Shown here one piece after another: positions 17,889-26,841 of a DNA stretch of 41,506 nt. The number at the start of each line of letters is the position of its first letter. The stretch's first letter is position 1. The notes under the pieces are model-generated. The model was not told the origin of the DNA. It saw only the letters and a program-made list of their open reading frames with translations, and made no database searches. Source of the DNA: Candidatus Kaiserbacteria bacterium (GTDB lineage Bacteria; Patescibacteriota; Minisyncoccia; Phycocordibacterales; Phycocordibacteraceae); contig DAIDIW010000009.1 of assembly GCA_027451665.1 (NCBI GenBank), positions 1-41,506 on the forward strand, given 5' to 3'. Position numbers and translations under genes: made by a program.

Positions 17889-19143
17889 GGGAGATATTCT
17901 TAAACCGATTAATGACCAACTGACAAAATACCGGTTCGATGTCTGCGCAATACGCCGTGCGTTTCAGTTGCTCGCACGCGGACAACAAACTTCCAGAGCC
18001 ACAGGTCAAATCGAGCACAGCGTCGCCGGGTCGCGTACAACGACGCAGAGCTTTCTCATGCAAGGTTGGCGGTTTCTGCGTCGGATGCGCATACTCATTG
18101 CCGGGCAGACGCTTCGCGATCCACACATTGAACATGTCCAGCACTTCGTCGGTGAGCCGGTTGCCGGTCGACACTTCTTTGTTTATAATTTCATTCAGAT
18201 TGCGCACTTTGTCAGAAAGGAATGGGCGACCCACCGTGCCGTACACGACGAATTCCGTGACCTTGTTGAAGGCAATCTGAGGGGTGGGTGAGCTGTTGTC
18301 TTTTAGCCAAATGCACAGGCGCTTGGAATCAACGCCAAGCTCTCGATATATCTCCTGAAAGAGAAATACCCAGCGCTCATCGCACCAGAAGAAGGCATGT
18401 ACATCGGGCTTCGCGACCGACAGCGCATTCTGCATGACGGTTTTCACGAACGTGCGGTATTCGGCCTCCGTCTTGTTATCGTTGGTATGCCCACCGTATC
18501 GCGCTTTGCCGCCAACGCCTTTTTCGTATGACAAGCCAATGTTATAAGGCAAATCGTCATTGATCATGTCGGCACGAACCTCGCCCATGAGCGTCTTCGC
18601 AGTATTCGGGTCAAGCGCATCGGCGCAAATCAGGTGATGCTTGCCGAGCATGAACCGATCGCCCGGTTTAATATCGGTCGTCTTTGCGGCTTCCAATTCC
18701 TTCTCCTCGTCAAAACGATCGTCTTCGACATCGAGATTGTCGTCGAAGACCATACTGAGATCGCTTGAGTCGAATCCCACATCGAGTAACAAGTCGATCT
18801 GGAAAGACTGGAGAAGCTCGTAGTCCCACGCACCGCCGTTGGCATTCATGCGCAAGAGAAGCTCGCGCTCCTTTTTCTCTGACGCTATGCTGACGAAAAC
18901 AACAGGTACGATCGTGAGACCGAGCTCCTTCGCAATCGTCCAGCGGAAGTGACCGGAGAGTATGCGGTTCTTCCGTTTCGGATAGGCGTTCACCAACAAT
19001 GGCTCCGTGAGACCGAAACGTTTGATGCTCTCGCGCAGATCTTGCCGCGCTTTGTCGCTCCAGAGACGCGGATTCACCGGCGAAGGGTGGAGCGAATCTA
19101 TCGGAACATATGTGATTTTTATTTTTGTATCGTGTGTGTTCAT
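17863..19143 (-). CDS. ParB/Srx N-terminal domain fused to DNA methyltransferase
   Basis: YVPIDSLHPSPVNPRLWSDKARQDLRESIKRFGL...ILSGHFRWTIAKELG (ParB-like), INDDLPYN and AVLDLTCGSGSLLSACEQLKRTAYCADIEP. Confidence 0.93.
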   Translation of the reverse strand: MNTHDTKIKITYVPIDSLHPSPVNPRLWSDKARQDLRESIKRFGLTEPLLVNAYPKRKNRILSGHFRWTIAKELGLTIVPVVFVSIASEKKERELLLRMNANGGAWDYELLQSFQIDLLLDVGFDSSDLSMVFDDNLDVEDDRFDEEKELEAAKTTDIKPGDRFMLGKHHLICADALDPNTAKTLMGEVRADMINDDLPYNIGLSYEKGVGGKARYGGHTNDNKTEAEYRTFVKTVMQNALSVAKPDVHAFFWCDERWVFLFQEIYRELGVDSKRLCIWLKDNSSPTPQIAFNKVTEFVVYGTVGRPFLSDKVRNLNEIINKEVSTGNRLTDEVLDMFNVWIAKRLPGNEYAHPTQKPPTLHEKALRRCTRPGDAVLDLTCGSGSLLSACEQLKRTAYCADIEPVFCQLVINRFKNISHEKVTKLN

Positions 19144-19255
19144 AAAAGTGAAATTTAGATGCCAAGAAAAAATCCTGGCCTATAGCCAGGATATAAGGTG
19201 GCGACAAAATGACTATGTATTTGCTGGTTATTTCAGGACATCTTCCGTATCACAC

Positions 19256-20059
19256 TTATTGTCCACGCTTCTTTTCACGAGCAATCGTCTTGCTTATGCT
19301 GCTCACCTTGAGCGGCTTCTCCGGGAACTTTTCGCCGACGGTCTTTGCAAGTCTCTTGTTTGAGCCGCTGCTATTTTCTTTGAGAAGCTGATTACGCTCG
19401 CGCACAGTTTGGTTGCGTTTTCGGTATTTGCCGATCTTCACATCACTCTTTTTGTACTGCGTGAGTATCCGTGCCATCTCAGGGTTAAAAGTCTTACGTA
19501 TGAAATCGAGAATGTCGCGTTCGCTCGCGTATGGGCTTATATGTATCAAGAGAGGATACGCTTGCCGGTGAGTCTGATCGATCTTGTGCCCAAGCAGATC
19601 CGTACCGGTAACAGCATCGCTCATGAAGCAAAGATTGCGCGCGTGTGGCTCGGCAGAAAAGAGAACATGATCATAGAAAAGATAGTCCTCCATGAGGCTC
19701 GTCCAGTCGCGGGGAAGGAGGGAGTATTCGACACAAAGAGAATTGAGATCTTGCTGGACGCGAGATCTGGCGGGCAGCCGATCTCTGTCCTTCTGCGCCT
19801 TCCACTCGAAGGGTGGGTGTGTCCATTCTCCTTTGTCAGGATGCGAATATCCATCTTTGGGGATACCATGTGCCACGCGAATTTTCTTGATCTTTTTGTT
19901 GAATTCACCACTCTCCGTTATTGCGAGAAAATACCACCAGAGTTTCGCGAACCCGCTGGTTTTATAGAACGCAGGGGTGTTGCGTTCTTTGTCGAATTCT
20001 CGTACATGTCTAGAATATCCCATGCTCAAATGGTCGTGCTGAATCCTTTCTCTTGGCAC
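19256..20059 (-). CDS. Hypothetical protein at the head of the phage-like operon
   Basis: 267 aa ORF, same strand and spacing as the packaging/methylase genes; no recognised domain. Confidence 0.6.
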   Translation of the reverse strand: MPRERIQHDHLSMGYSRHVREFDKERNTPAFYKTSGFAKLWWYFLAITESGEFNKKIKKIRVAHGIPKDGYSHPDKGEWTHPPFEWKAQKDRDRLPARSRVQQDLNSLCVEYSLLPRDWTSLMEDYLFYDHVLFSAEPHARNLCFMSDAVTGTDLLGHKIDQTHRQAYPLLIHISPYASERDILDFIRKTFNPEMARILTQYKKSDVKIGKYRKRNQTVRERNQLLKENSSGSNKRLAKTVGEKFPEKPLKVSSISKTIAREKKRGQ

Positions 20060-20352
20060 CTTTTCTCAAGGACATGGACCATACCCTCAGTATATTGCAC
20101 AGTGGCATTAGACGCTTGGGAGTGTCTAACGTGTCTAGTGTCTAGTTTCAGACCCCTGACTAGGATGCCTCGCTCTGCGATATCGAAAATCGCCAAGGAA
20201 CCCTTATAGTGCCTTGTCCCACAAAGTTCACGACTAGGGTGGGGCACTGAGCACGAAAGCAATCCAGACACTCTTGCGATTTTGAATCTCGCGCACGCAC
20301 GCGCGTATCTCGCGTACGATGTACATGCCGCTCGGCCGCTTATGGACACAAG

Positions 20353-20790
20353 TCAGAAATTACAGGTCGGGGGGCTGCCCCACCATCCGGGGTTTACGTT
20401 GATGCCGGTTCGGCAGTAACCGTTATTCGCGGCAGTGTATACGTAGAGTCCGTAGCCGTAGGTCCCGTCCCAGGCATACTGATCCCCGTCGGTGGAGAGC
20501 TGACTCGGCATGCTCGGAAGATCGCCGTCTGCCGTGAGGCATGAGCCGAGGGCGGTCATGGAGAGACCAACGTCAGGACTGCCGGCACAGGCCTGCGGGT
20601 AATGGTTATTAGTGTTGTAGTACAGCTCCATCGCCGTCTCGATTGATTTTATGTCGGAGATGCGCGCCGCATCCTCACCTTTCGTTCGCGCGGTGTTGAG
20701 GCTCGCAAGGACGATAGACGAGAGCAAACCGATGATCGCAATCACGACGAGGAGCTCGATCAGGGTGAAGCCGCGTGATAGACTAGGCAT
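20353..20790 (-). CDS. Type IV pilin / prepilin-like protein
   Basis: MPSLSRGFTLIELLVVIAIIGLLSSIVLASLNTAR N-methylation and TM motif; C-terminal Cys. Confidence 0.93.
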   Translation of the reverse strand: MPSLSRGFTLIELLVVIAIIGLLSSIVLASLNTARTKGEDAARISDIKSIETAMELYYNTNNHYPQACAGSPDVGLSMTALGSCLTADGDLPSMPSQLSTDGDQYAWDGTYGYGLYVYTAANNGYCRTGINVNPGWWGSPPTCNF

Positions 20791-20797
20791 GGGATGG

Positions 20798-21061
20798 TTA
20801 TTGACCGCTTGTCGGCGTGCCAAGGATGTTCTGTCCAGCTCGGTAAGGGTTCACTGGCTTTCCGGCTCCGCCGCTTCCAAATATAAAAACAATGATGATA
20901 GCAGCGACGGTCAGCCCGAACATGACGAGAAGGACTTTCTGTGCGCTCGAAGAATCTCTTGCGAGGCCAGTTCGTATCACGATATCCGTGAGCCACGACG
21001 AGCCGCGCTCGGGGTCCGGGGACGCGTATGACTGCTCCTCTTGAAACTCAATGTCCGCCAT
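20798..21061 (-). CDS. Hypothetical single-TM protein
   Basis: 87 aa; VLLVMFGLTVAAIIIVFIFG TM; directly upstream of the pilin on the same strand. Confidence 0.7.
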   Translation of the reverse strand: MADIEFQEEQSYASPDPERGSSWLTDIVIRTGLARDSSSAQKVLLVMFGLTVAAIIIVFIFGSGGAGKPVNPYRAGQNILGTPTSGQ

Positions 21062-21135
21062 ACGGATAAGTATACACCGTGCTCGCAGGGCGCCGCATTG
21101 AATGAGCCTGCTTCACCGGTGCGTAGTAATGGCAT

Positions 21136-21489
21136 ATGGCGAATCCGCGCAAGATAGTGGTGACGGGCGCTGCGGTGGCGGTGCTTGCAACCGGTGGGGC
21201 GCTCCCGGTTCAGGCAGCAACCCAGGCTCTCGGCGCAACCGATTCCATCGGAAGCGTCTTCTCGGGAACCGTCGAGATCGCGTCTACGGACGGTCTGCTC
21301 GTCGAGCGCAAACAGCGCAAGGGAACGCCGGTTCTCATCATGGTCGACACGGATCGGGATACGGTTGTTTCGAAGGGGGGTCAACAGCAATCGGTTGAAG
21401 ATCTTGCCCGCGGGAAGGATGTCATCGTCTCAGGAACGAAGAATACAGACGGAAGCATACTCGCCTCGAAGATCATCATCCGCGGTTAG
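21136..21489 (+). CDS. DUF5666-like exported protein
   Basis: Signal peptide plus repeat-like SGTVEIASTDGLLVER...DLARGKDVIVSGTKNTDGSILASKIIIRG. Confidence 0.7.
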   Translation: MANPRKIVVTGAAVAVLATGGALPVQAATQALGATDSIGSVFSGTVEIASTDGLLVERKQRKGTPVLIMVDTDRDTVVSKGGQQQSVEDLARGKDVIVSGTKNTDGSILASKIIIRG

Positions 21490-21540
21490 CCGCCTGTGGA
21501 TAACTACGCGTGCTATACTACACGCATAAACCAATCGCAT

Positions 21541-21777
21541 ATGGATAAGAACGTCACCATTTACAGCACGCCCACCTGTCACTTTTGCCAGATGACGAAG
21601 GATTTCCTCGCGGAGAAGGGTATCGGCTATACGGACTACGACGTCGCGCACGATGTCGAGAAGCGCCAGGAAATGGTCCAGAAATCCGGACAGATGGGGG
21701 TGCCAGTTATTTTCGTTGGAAAGGAGATGATCATCGGTTTCGACAAGGAACGGTTGGAGCACGCTCTCGGGGCATAG
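21541..21777 (+). CDS. Glutaredoxin-family protein
   Basis: MDKNVTIYSTPTCHFCQMTKDFLAEKGI...GVPVIFVGKEMIIGFD. Confidence 0.93.
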   Translation: MDKNVTIYSTPTCHFCQMTKDFLAEKGIGYTDYDVAHDVEKRQEMVQKSGQMGVPVIFVGKEMIIGFDKERLEHALGA

Positions 21778-21787
21778 CTCTACCTGG

Positions 21788-21825
21788 AGCGAACGCGCGG
21801 CCGGCTCTGCCGGCGCGCGTTCGCT
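21788..21825 (+). terminator. Strong GC hairpin downstream of glutaredoxin
   Basis: agcgaacgcgcggccggctctgccggcgcgcgttcgct followed by ttatg. Confidence 0.65.
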
Positions 21826-21845
21826 TTATGCTACTCTGCCTCTGC

Positions 21846-21920
21846 GCCCTCATAGTTCAATGGATAGAACGGCTCACTCCTAACGAGCAGATCTAGGTTC
21901 GACTCCTGGTGGGGGCACCA
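21846..21920 (+). tRNA. tRNA-Arg (anticodon CCT), CCA encoded
   Basis: GCCCTCA acceptor pairs with TGGGGGC; D-arm GTTC/GAAC, anticodon loop CTCCTAA, T-arm CTAGG TTCGACT CCTGG. Confidence 0.88.
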
Positions 21921-22099
21921 ACTAGTGCTAGTTCGAGTGACCGAGACAACCTAAGCCTCTACTTCTAGCTCAACCCTAGAACATCTCCAAATTTCGAGAT
22001 GTCCATGATATCGGTCACTTTGCTCTACGGATATACACCGACGCGGATCTAGTGCAATCGGGCTGCTATACTTTTCGCATATCCCTAACGCGCATCCGC

Positions 22100-22561
22100 A
22101 TGTTTACCGATCTCGCGAACTCGATTAGCCGATTCTTCTATCGCCAATCCGCCGGCATGTTCTTCCTTCGGCTCGTGACAGGCGTGATATTCATAGTGCA
22201 CGGTTCAAGTAAGCTCGGTGCCATCAACCACGTCGCTGGTTTTTTTATGACGCTTGGGCTCTCCGCTTGGGTTGCCTGGTTCATTGCGCTCCTTGAGGTC
22301 ATCGGCGGTGCTGCTCTCATCTTAGGCGTCGCGACCCGACTGTTCGGCGCCCTTTTCACGATTGAGATGGTCGTTGCCATCTTCCTAACGGGTATCGGGC
22401 GCGGATGGAGTGCCCATGAGTTCGAACTGCTTTTGGCGGCGGCATCGCTCGCGATTGCGCTTGCCGGAAGCGGTAGCTGGTCGCTCTATAAGATGGAGTG
22501 CGATGCCTGCGGCGGCTTCCTCTGCGACGGTGACCGCTGCGTGATGGTTGAAGAGGCGTAG
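22100..22561 (+). CDS. DoxX family membrane protein
   Basis: RLVTGVIFIVHGSSKL...ALLEVIGGAALILGVATRLFGALFTIEMVVAI. Confidence 0.88.
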   Translation: MFTDLANSISRFFYRQSAGMFFLRLVTGVIFIVHGSSKLGAINHVAGFFMTLGLSAWVAWFIALLEVIGGAALILGVATRLFGALFTIEMVVAIFLTGIGRGWSAHEFELLLAAASLAIALAGSGSWSLYKMECDACGGFLCDGDRCVMVEEA

Positions 22562-22628
22562 CACTCTCTTCACACGCTACGGCCACGTTAGCGCCCTCGT
22601 CGTTGCCGTTCCCGCGCATCGCATGATA

Positions 22629-22647
22629 TAGTTAGGGAACCTAACTA
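22629..22647. promoter_or_regulatory. Putative MarR-family operator (TAGTTAGG-gaa-CCTAACTA)
   Basis: Perfect 8-bp inverted repeat with 3-nt spacer, 9 bp upstream of the efflux operon start. Confidence 0.7.
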
Positions 22648-22656
22648 ACCACGTGC

Positions 22657-24198
22657 ATGAAGGACTTGCTAAATTCCATCCTCTCTCTCATTGCTCGGCC
22701 CGCCGTATCGCTAGGCGGAGCTGTCGTAATCGGCGTCGCACTTGTCGCATATACTTTCGTATCAACGTCGGTGGCGCCGAGCGGCGCCACCGTGCTGGTG
22801 ACGCAGGGTGCGATCACGCAGGAAGTGGATGTGAGCGGCACTGTAAAGGCAGCGCAGCGCACGGACCTCGCGTTTCAGGTGCCTGGCCGTGTGAGCGCGA
22901 TCCGTGTGCAGGTGGGCGATCATGTCACCGCAGGGGAGACCCTGGTCTCCCTCGACGGCGCGACTGAAGCTGCGGCGCTCGCGCAGGCGCAGGCGGCGCT
23001 CGAGGTACAAGAAGCGCAACTTGCGTCACTCAAGAGCGGAACACGTCCCGAGCAGCTCTCGATAGATGTTGCTAATTTGCAGCAGGCACGTGCCGCGCTC
23101 GATGACGCACTCCAGAACGCATATGTCGCGGCTGACGATGCCGTGCATGCGAAGGCAGACGAGCTGTTCACGAACCCGCGCACCGCGGGCGCGGCGCTCG
23201 CCTTCACGGCTCCAGACGCGACGCGTGCCACGGCCGTTACGAATGAGCGTATCGCCTTGCAACAGGTCTTCAGCGCGTGGCAATCTCTTTCGGCAAGCTC
23301 GACAGACCCTGTGGCGACTGCGGGCGTCGTGAACGGATACCTCGTGCAAGTGAACGCATTCCTGAACGATCTCGCGACCTTGCTCGCGGAGACACCCGCA
23401 GGGGGATCGCTTACCGCAGCAGAGCTGACCGCGTACCAAGCGAGCGTGAACGCTGCCCGTTCGGAAATCACGGGTTCGCTCACGGGTGCGCTTCCGGGGC
23501 TTACCGGCGCACTCACGGGCTACAAATCGGCGCAGGGTGCCCTTACGCTCGCGCAGGCGGGTGCGACTCCTGATCAGATTGCCGCACAGCAAGCTGCGGT
23601 CGATGCCGCGCAGGCTGCCGTGACTAGCGCACAAGTAGCGGTCGACAAGACCGTCCTCGTCGCGCCCATCGCCGGGACGATAACCGTCCAGAATGCGAAT
23701 CCCGGAGAGACGGTGACTCCTGGCGCCCCGATCGTCTCGCTTATCGCAGACGGGAAGTACGAAGCGGTCGCGAACGTTTCCGACAACGATATCGCGAAGG
23801 TAAAGATCGGGCAGGAGGTGGAAGCGACATTCGATTCCTACCCGGGCGTCTCCTTTCTGGCTAAGGTGACGACCGTCGATCCTGCGGCGACGATGGAAAA
23901 TGGCGTACCGTCGTACGGGGTTACCGTGACGTTTGATACGAACGACCCGCGCCTCTCGGCAGGCATGACCGCGAATCTTCGAATCATCACTGCCACGAAG
24001 GATAATGCGCTCCTCGTGCCGACAAGTGCGATTATCACGGACGGGACGGGCTCGTTCGTCTATGTACGCACCGCTAGGCAGTACGTGAAGACACCGGTCG
24101 AGACGGGCCTCTCAAGTGTGTCCGGTATGACGGAGATACTCAATGGAGTGACCGCAGGACAAGCGGTGCTTACCTACGGCTCTAATGCCACATCATGA
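22657..24198 (+). CDS. HlyD/RND-type efflux periplasmic adaptor subunit
   Basis: 513 aa; QEVDVSGTVKAAQRTDLAFQVPGRVSAIRVQVGDHVTAGETLVSLD; long helical hairpin; VLVAPIAGTITVQNANPGETV. Confidence 0.9.
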   Translation: MKDLLNSILSLIARPAVSLGGAVVIGVALVAYTFVSTSVAPSGATVLVTQGAITQEVDVSGTVKAAQRTDLAFQVPGRVSAIRVQVGDHVTAGETLVSLDGATEAAALAQAQAALEVQEAQLASLKSGTRPEQLSIDVANLQQARAALDDALQNAYVAADDAVHAKADELFTNPRTAGAALAFTAPDATRATAVTNERIALQQVFSAWQSLSASSTDPVATAGVVNGYLVQVNAFLNDLATLLAETPAGGSLTAAELTAYQASVNAARSEITGSLTGALPGLTGALTGYKSAQGALTLAQAGATPDQIAAQQAAVDAAQAAVTSAQVAVDKTVLVAPIAGTITVQNANPGETVTPGAPIVSLIADGKYEAVANVSDNDIAKVKIGQEVEATFDSYPGVSFLAKVTTVDPAATMENGVPSYGVTVTFDTNDPRLSAGMTANLRIITATKDNALLVPTSAIITDGTGSFVYVRTARQYVKTPVETGLSSVSGMTEILNGVTAGQAVLTYGSNATS

Positions 24199-24848
24199 TC
24201 ACTATGACTGACCCTATGCCAGCCCGTACACCCGATACCCGCAAGAAGGCGATTCTCTACGGCAGTGCAGGTGTCTTCATCCTCATTCTTGCCGGCATCG
24301 CGAGCTATCTCATATCGAGCAATCGCGAGATTGCAATTACGAGCTCGACAATCTCCGCGCCGCTTATCACTCTCTCGCCTACGATCGGCGGGCGTCTGAA
24401 TGCCGTGTACGTGAATCCCGGCGACTACGTGAATGCGGATGCGCCGGTAGCGCTCGTGGGCACTGAGGTTGTAAACGCGAAGGTCGCGGGACTCATCGTC
24501 GATACGAGTGACACCGTGGGCGCCGAGGTGGCGCCGGGTACGCCGGTTGTCACTGAGATAGACCCCTCACAGCTGCGCGTCGTAGGGAAGATAGACGAGA
24601 ATAAGGGGCTTGCGCAGGTAGCCGTGGGCGACCCCGTGCTCTTCACGGTCGACGCATACGGATCGCGCCTGTTCAAGGGAGTGGTCGATGAGGTCGCACC
24701 GACATCAAATCAGAGCGGGATTGTCTTCGATATCTCGAATCAGCGGCAGGTACAGCAGTTCGATGTCAAAGCGCGCTTCGATACGAGCGCGTATCCGTTC
24801 TTGAAGAACGGTATGAGCGCGCGGATGTACGTCTATCCGTCGCACTAG
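24195..24848 (+). CDS. Short EmrA/HlyD-like membrane fusion protein
   Basis: 217 aa; N-terminal TM, LSPTIGGRLNAVYVNPGDYVNADAPVALV lipoyl-like half motifs, no coiled coil. Confidence 0.8.
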   Translation: MITMTDPMPARTPDTRKKAILYGSAGVFILILAGIASYLISSNREIAITSSTISAPLITLSPTIGGRLNAVYVNPGDYVNADAPVALVGTEVVNAKVAGLIVDTSDTVGAEVAPGTPVVTEIDPSQLRVVGKIDENKGLAQVAVGDPVLFTVDAYGSRLFKGVVDEVAPTSNQSGIVFDISNQRQVQQFDVKARFDTSAYPFLKNGMSARMYVYPSH

Positions 24849-24851
24849 CGC

Positions 24852-26372
24852 ATGACGGGAACGGCGGAGCGTAAAGACCACTCGCTAGTCGGACATCCGT
24901 GGCTTGTGCTCGCCACGGTCATGCTCGGGACGCTCCTTATTGGTCTCGACCGCACGGTCGTGAACCTCGCCGTGCCGAAGATAATCGGCGATTTCGGTAT
25001 CTCGGTGAATACGGCCGCGTGGATTGCGACGGCGTACATTATCTCGAATGCGGTCTTCGTCCCTGTTTTCGGCAAGCTCGGAGATCTTTTCGGAAATCGC
25101 CAGATCTATATCTGGAGCTTTACGGGATTCATCGTGGTCTCGGTGCTTACCGGCTTGTCCTGGAACTTCAGCTCGCTGGTCTTCTTCCGCACGATCCAGG
25201 GGCTCGTAGGCGCGGCGATCTATCCCACCGCGATGTCGCTTATTGCGAAATCGTTCACCGATACGAAGGCGCGCGCGCAAGCACTCGGTATCTGGTCCTC
25301 TTCGTTCGCCGTTTCCGCGATCATCGGTCCGCTCCTCGGCGGCTATCTGATTGATCAGTTCTCCTGGCGAATGATCTTCTACATAAACCTGCCGATCGGC
25401 ATCGCCGGGCTCGTAATGACCCTCCTGTATCTCCCGCACGACCACCCCGAGGAGCGCGGTGCGTTCGATTGGTTCGGTTCAGTGCTTCTTGCCGGAGCGA
25501 TCACTGCCATGGTGCTCGTCCTCGATCAGGGGCAGGTATGGGGGTGGTTCTCGACTGCGAGCATCCTCTGCTACGCGGCTACCGTCATATTCGGCTACCT
25601 CACGTTCTTGTGGGAGACGCGTCATACGCACCCCGTCATAGACTTCAGGCTGTTCAAGAATCCGACCATCTCTTCCGTGCTCGTCGTCTCCTTCATCTCA
25701 TTCGGCGGCATGATGGGAGCCATGTTCCTCCTTCCGGTCTTCACGCAGTCCTTCCTCGGCTATGATGCGATCAAGACAGGGCTCCTTTTCGTGCCCATGG
25801 GGCTCACCTTGCCCATTTTCGCGCCTCTCGGCGCGCGGCTCGCCGTCTCATTCCACCCCCGTTATACGGTCTCGTTCGGAATGGCAGTAGCCGCTCTCTC
25901 GTTTTACCTGCTGCGGTCGCTTGACCCGGCGATGACGTACGGCGACTTCGTACTTCCGCTCATTCTTTTCGGCGCTGGACTCGGGCTCGGCATGGCGCCG
26001 CTCACGAATGCGGCGACGACCGCAGTACCGCTCCATGAGGTCGGCATGTCCTCCGGGCTCTTGAACCTGACGCGCAATATCGGGGGTGCCTTTGGCATCG
26101 CTCTTTTCGGCACGCTTCTCACGAATGCGACGAACGCGAACGTGCTCTCGGTCGCACTTAATTCGCACATCCGCTCCATGAACCCGGGCGTACTCGCACA
26201 GGGCGCACAGCTTATTATTATGAAAGCTGACCTGCTCGCCTATAGCACCGTGTTCGAGTGGGCGGCCGGCGCGATGCTCATCGGAGCATTCGCGGCGCTC
26301 TTCCTGCAGTCGTCCGGCTCGATAGCTGATCTGCCGCCAGAGGCGCGTGCGGAGGCGATGGCGGGCGGATAA
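24852..26372 (+). CDS. MFS transporter, DHA2 (EmrB/QacA) family
   Basis: 506 aa; LIGLDRTVVNLAVPKIIGDFGISVNTAAWIATAYIISNAVFVPVFGKLGDLFG; ~14 TM. Confidence 0.95.
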   Translation: MTGTAERKDHSLVGHPWLVLATVMLGTLLIGLDRTVVNLAVPKIIGDFGISVNTAAWIATAYIISNAVFVPVFGKLGDLFGNRQIYIWSFTGFIVVSVLTGLSWNFSSLVFFRTIQGLVGAAIYPTAMSLIAKSFTDTKARAQALGIWSSSFAVSAIIGPLLGGYLIDQFSWRMIFYINLPIGIAGLVMTLLYLPHDHPEERGAFDWFGSVLLAGAITAMVLVLDQGQVWGWFSTASILCYAATVIFGYLTFLWETRHTHPVIDFRLFKNPTISSVLVVSFISFGGMMGAMFLLPVFTQSFLGYDAIKTGLLFVPMGLTLPIFAPLGARLAVSFHPRYTVSFGMAVAALSFYLLRSLDPAMTYGDFVLPLILFGAGLGLGMAPLTNAATTAVPLHEVGMSSGLLNLTRNIGGAFGIALFGTLLTNATNANVLSVALNSHIRSMNPGVLAQGAQLIIMKADLLAYSTVFEWAAGAMLIGAFAALFLQSSGSIADLPPEARAEAMAGG

Positions 26373-26384
26373 CTATCATCAACC

Positions 26385-26825
26385 ATGCGATACCGACACA
26401 GTTCCGAAGACATCATGCGCGCCGCCTCGAGCTTCTTTGCGGTGCGTGGCGCCATACGCACCCGGTTCGCGCAAGGCAAGCGGCTCGACCCGTCGAAATG
26501 GCTTCGCGTCGAGACTATGCGATTCATCGCGACGCGCAACCGTCCCTCGATGAGGGCGCTTGCTGACTATCTCTCGATCACGGCGCCGTCGGCGACTTCG
26601 CTCGTGCGCGGACTCGTCGCGTACGGTCTCGTCGAGCGTACGGTAAATCCCTGCGATCGGCGCGCATCGGAACTTTCGCTCACGCCGAAGGGAGACGCGG
26701 AGCTCAAGTCGACAATGGATCGTGGCACGGAGATACTCTCGGAAGTTTTTGCGTCGCTTTCACCCGAGGAGCTCGCGGCGTTCATCGCGACCCTCGAGCG
26801 CATCCGGGAGTCGGCCGGAACATGA
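26385..26825 (+). CDS. MarR family transcriptional regulator
   Basis: Winged HTH RPSMRALADYLSITAPSATSLVRGLVAYGLVERTVNPCDRRASELSLTPKG. Confidence 0.93.
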   Translation: MRYRHSSEDIMRAASSFFAVRGAIRTRFAQGKRLDPSKWLRVETMRFIATRNRPSMRALADYLSITAPSATSLVRGLVAYGLVERTVNPCDRRASELSLTPKGDAELKSTMDRGTEILSEVFASLSPEELAAFIATLERIRESAGT

Positions 26826-26841
26826 TGCTACTATAAGGCAT

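Noticed and set aside
17172-18291. Plus-strand ORFs opposite the two methyltransferases
   Set aside because: Antisense shadows of genes with intact catalytic motifs.
22905-23634. Minus-strand ORFs opposite the HlyD adaptor
   Set aside because: Ala/Ser/Arg-biased shadow frames of the adaptor's coiled-coil region.
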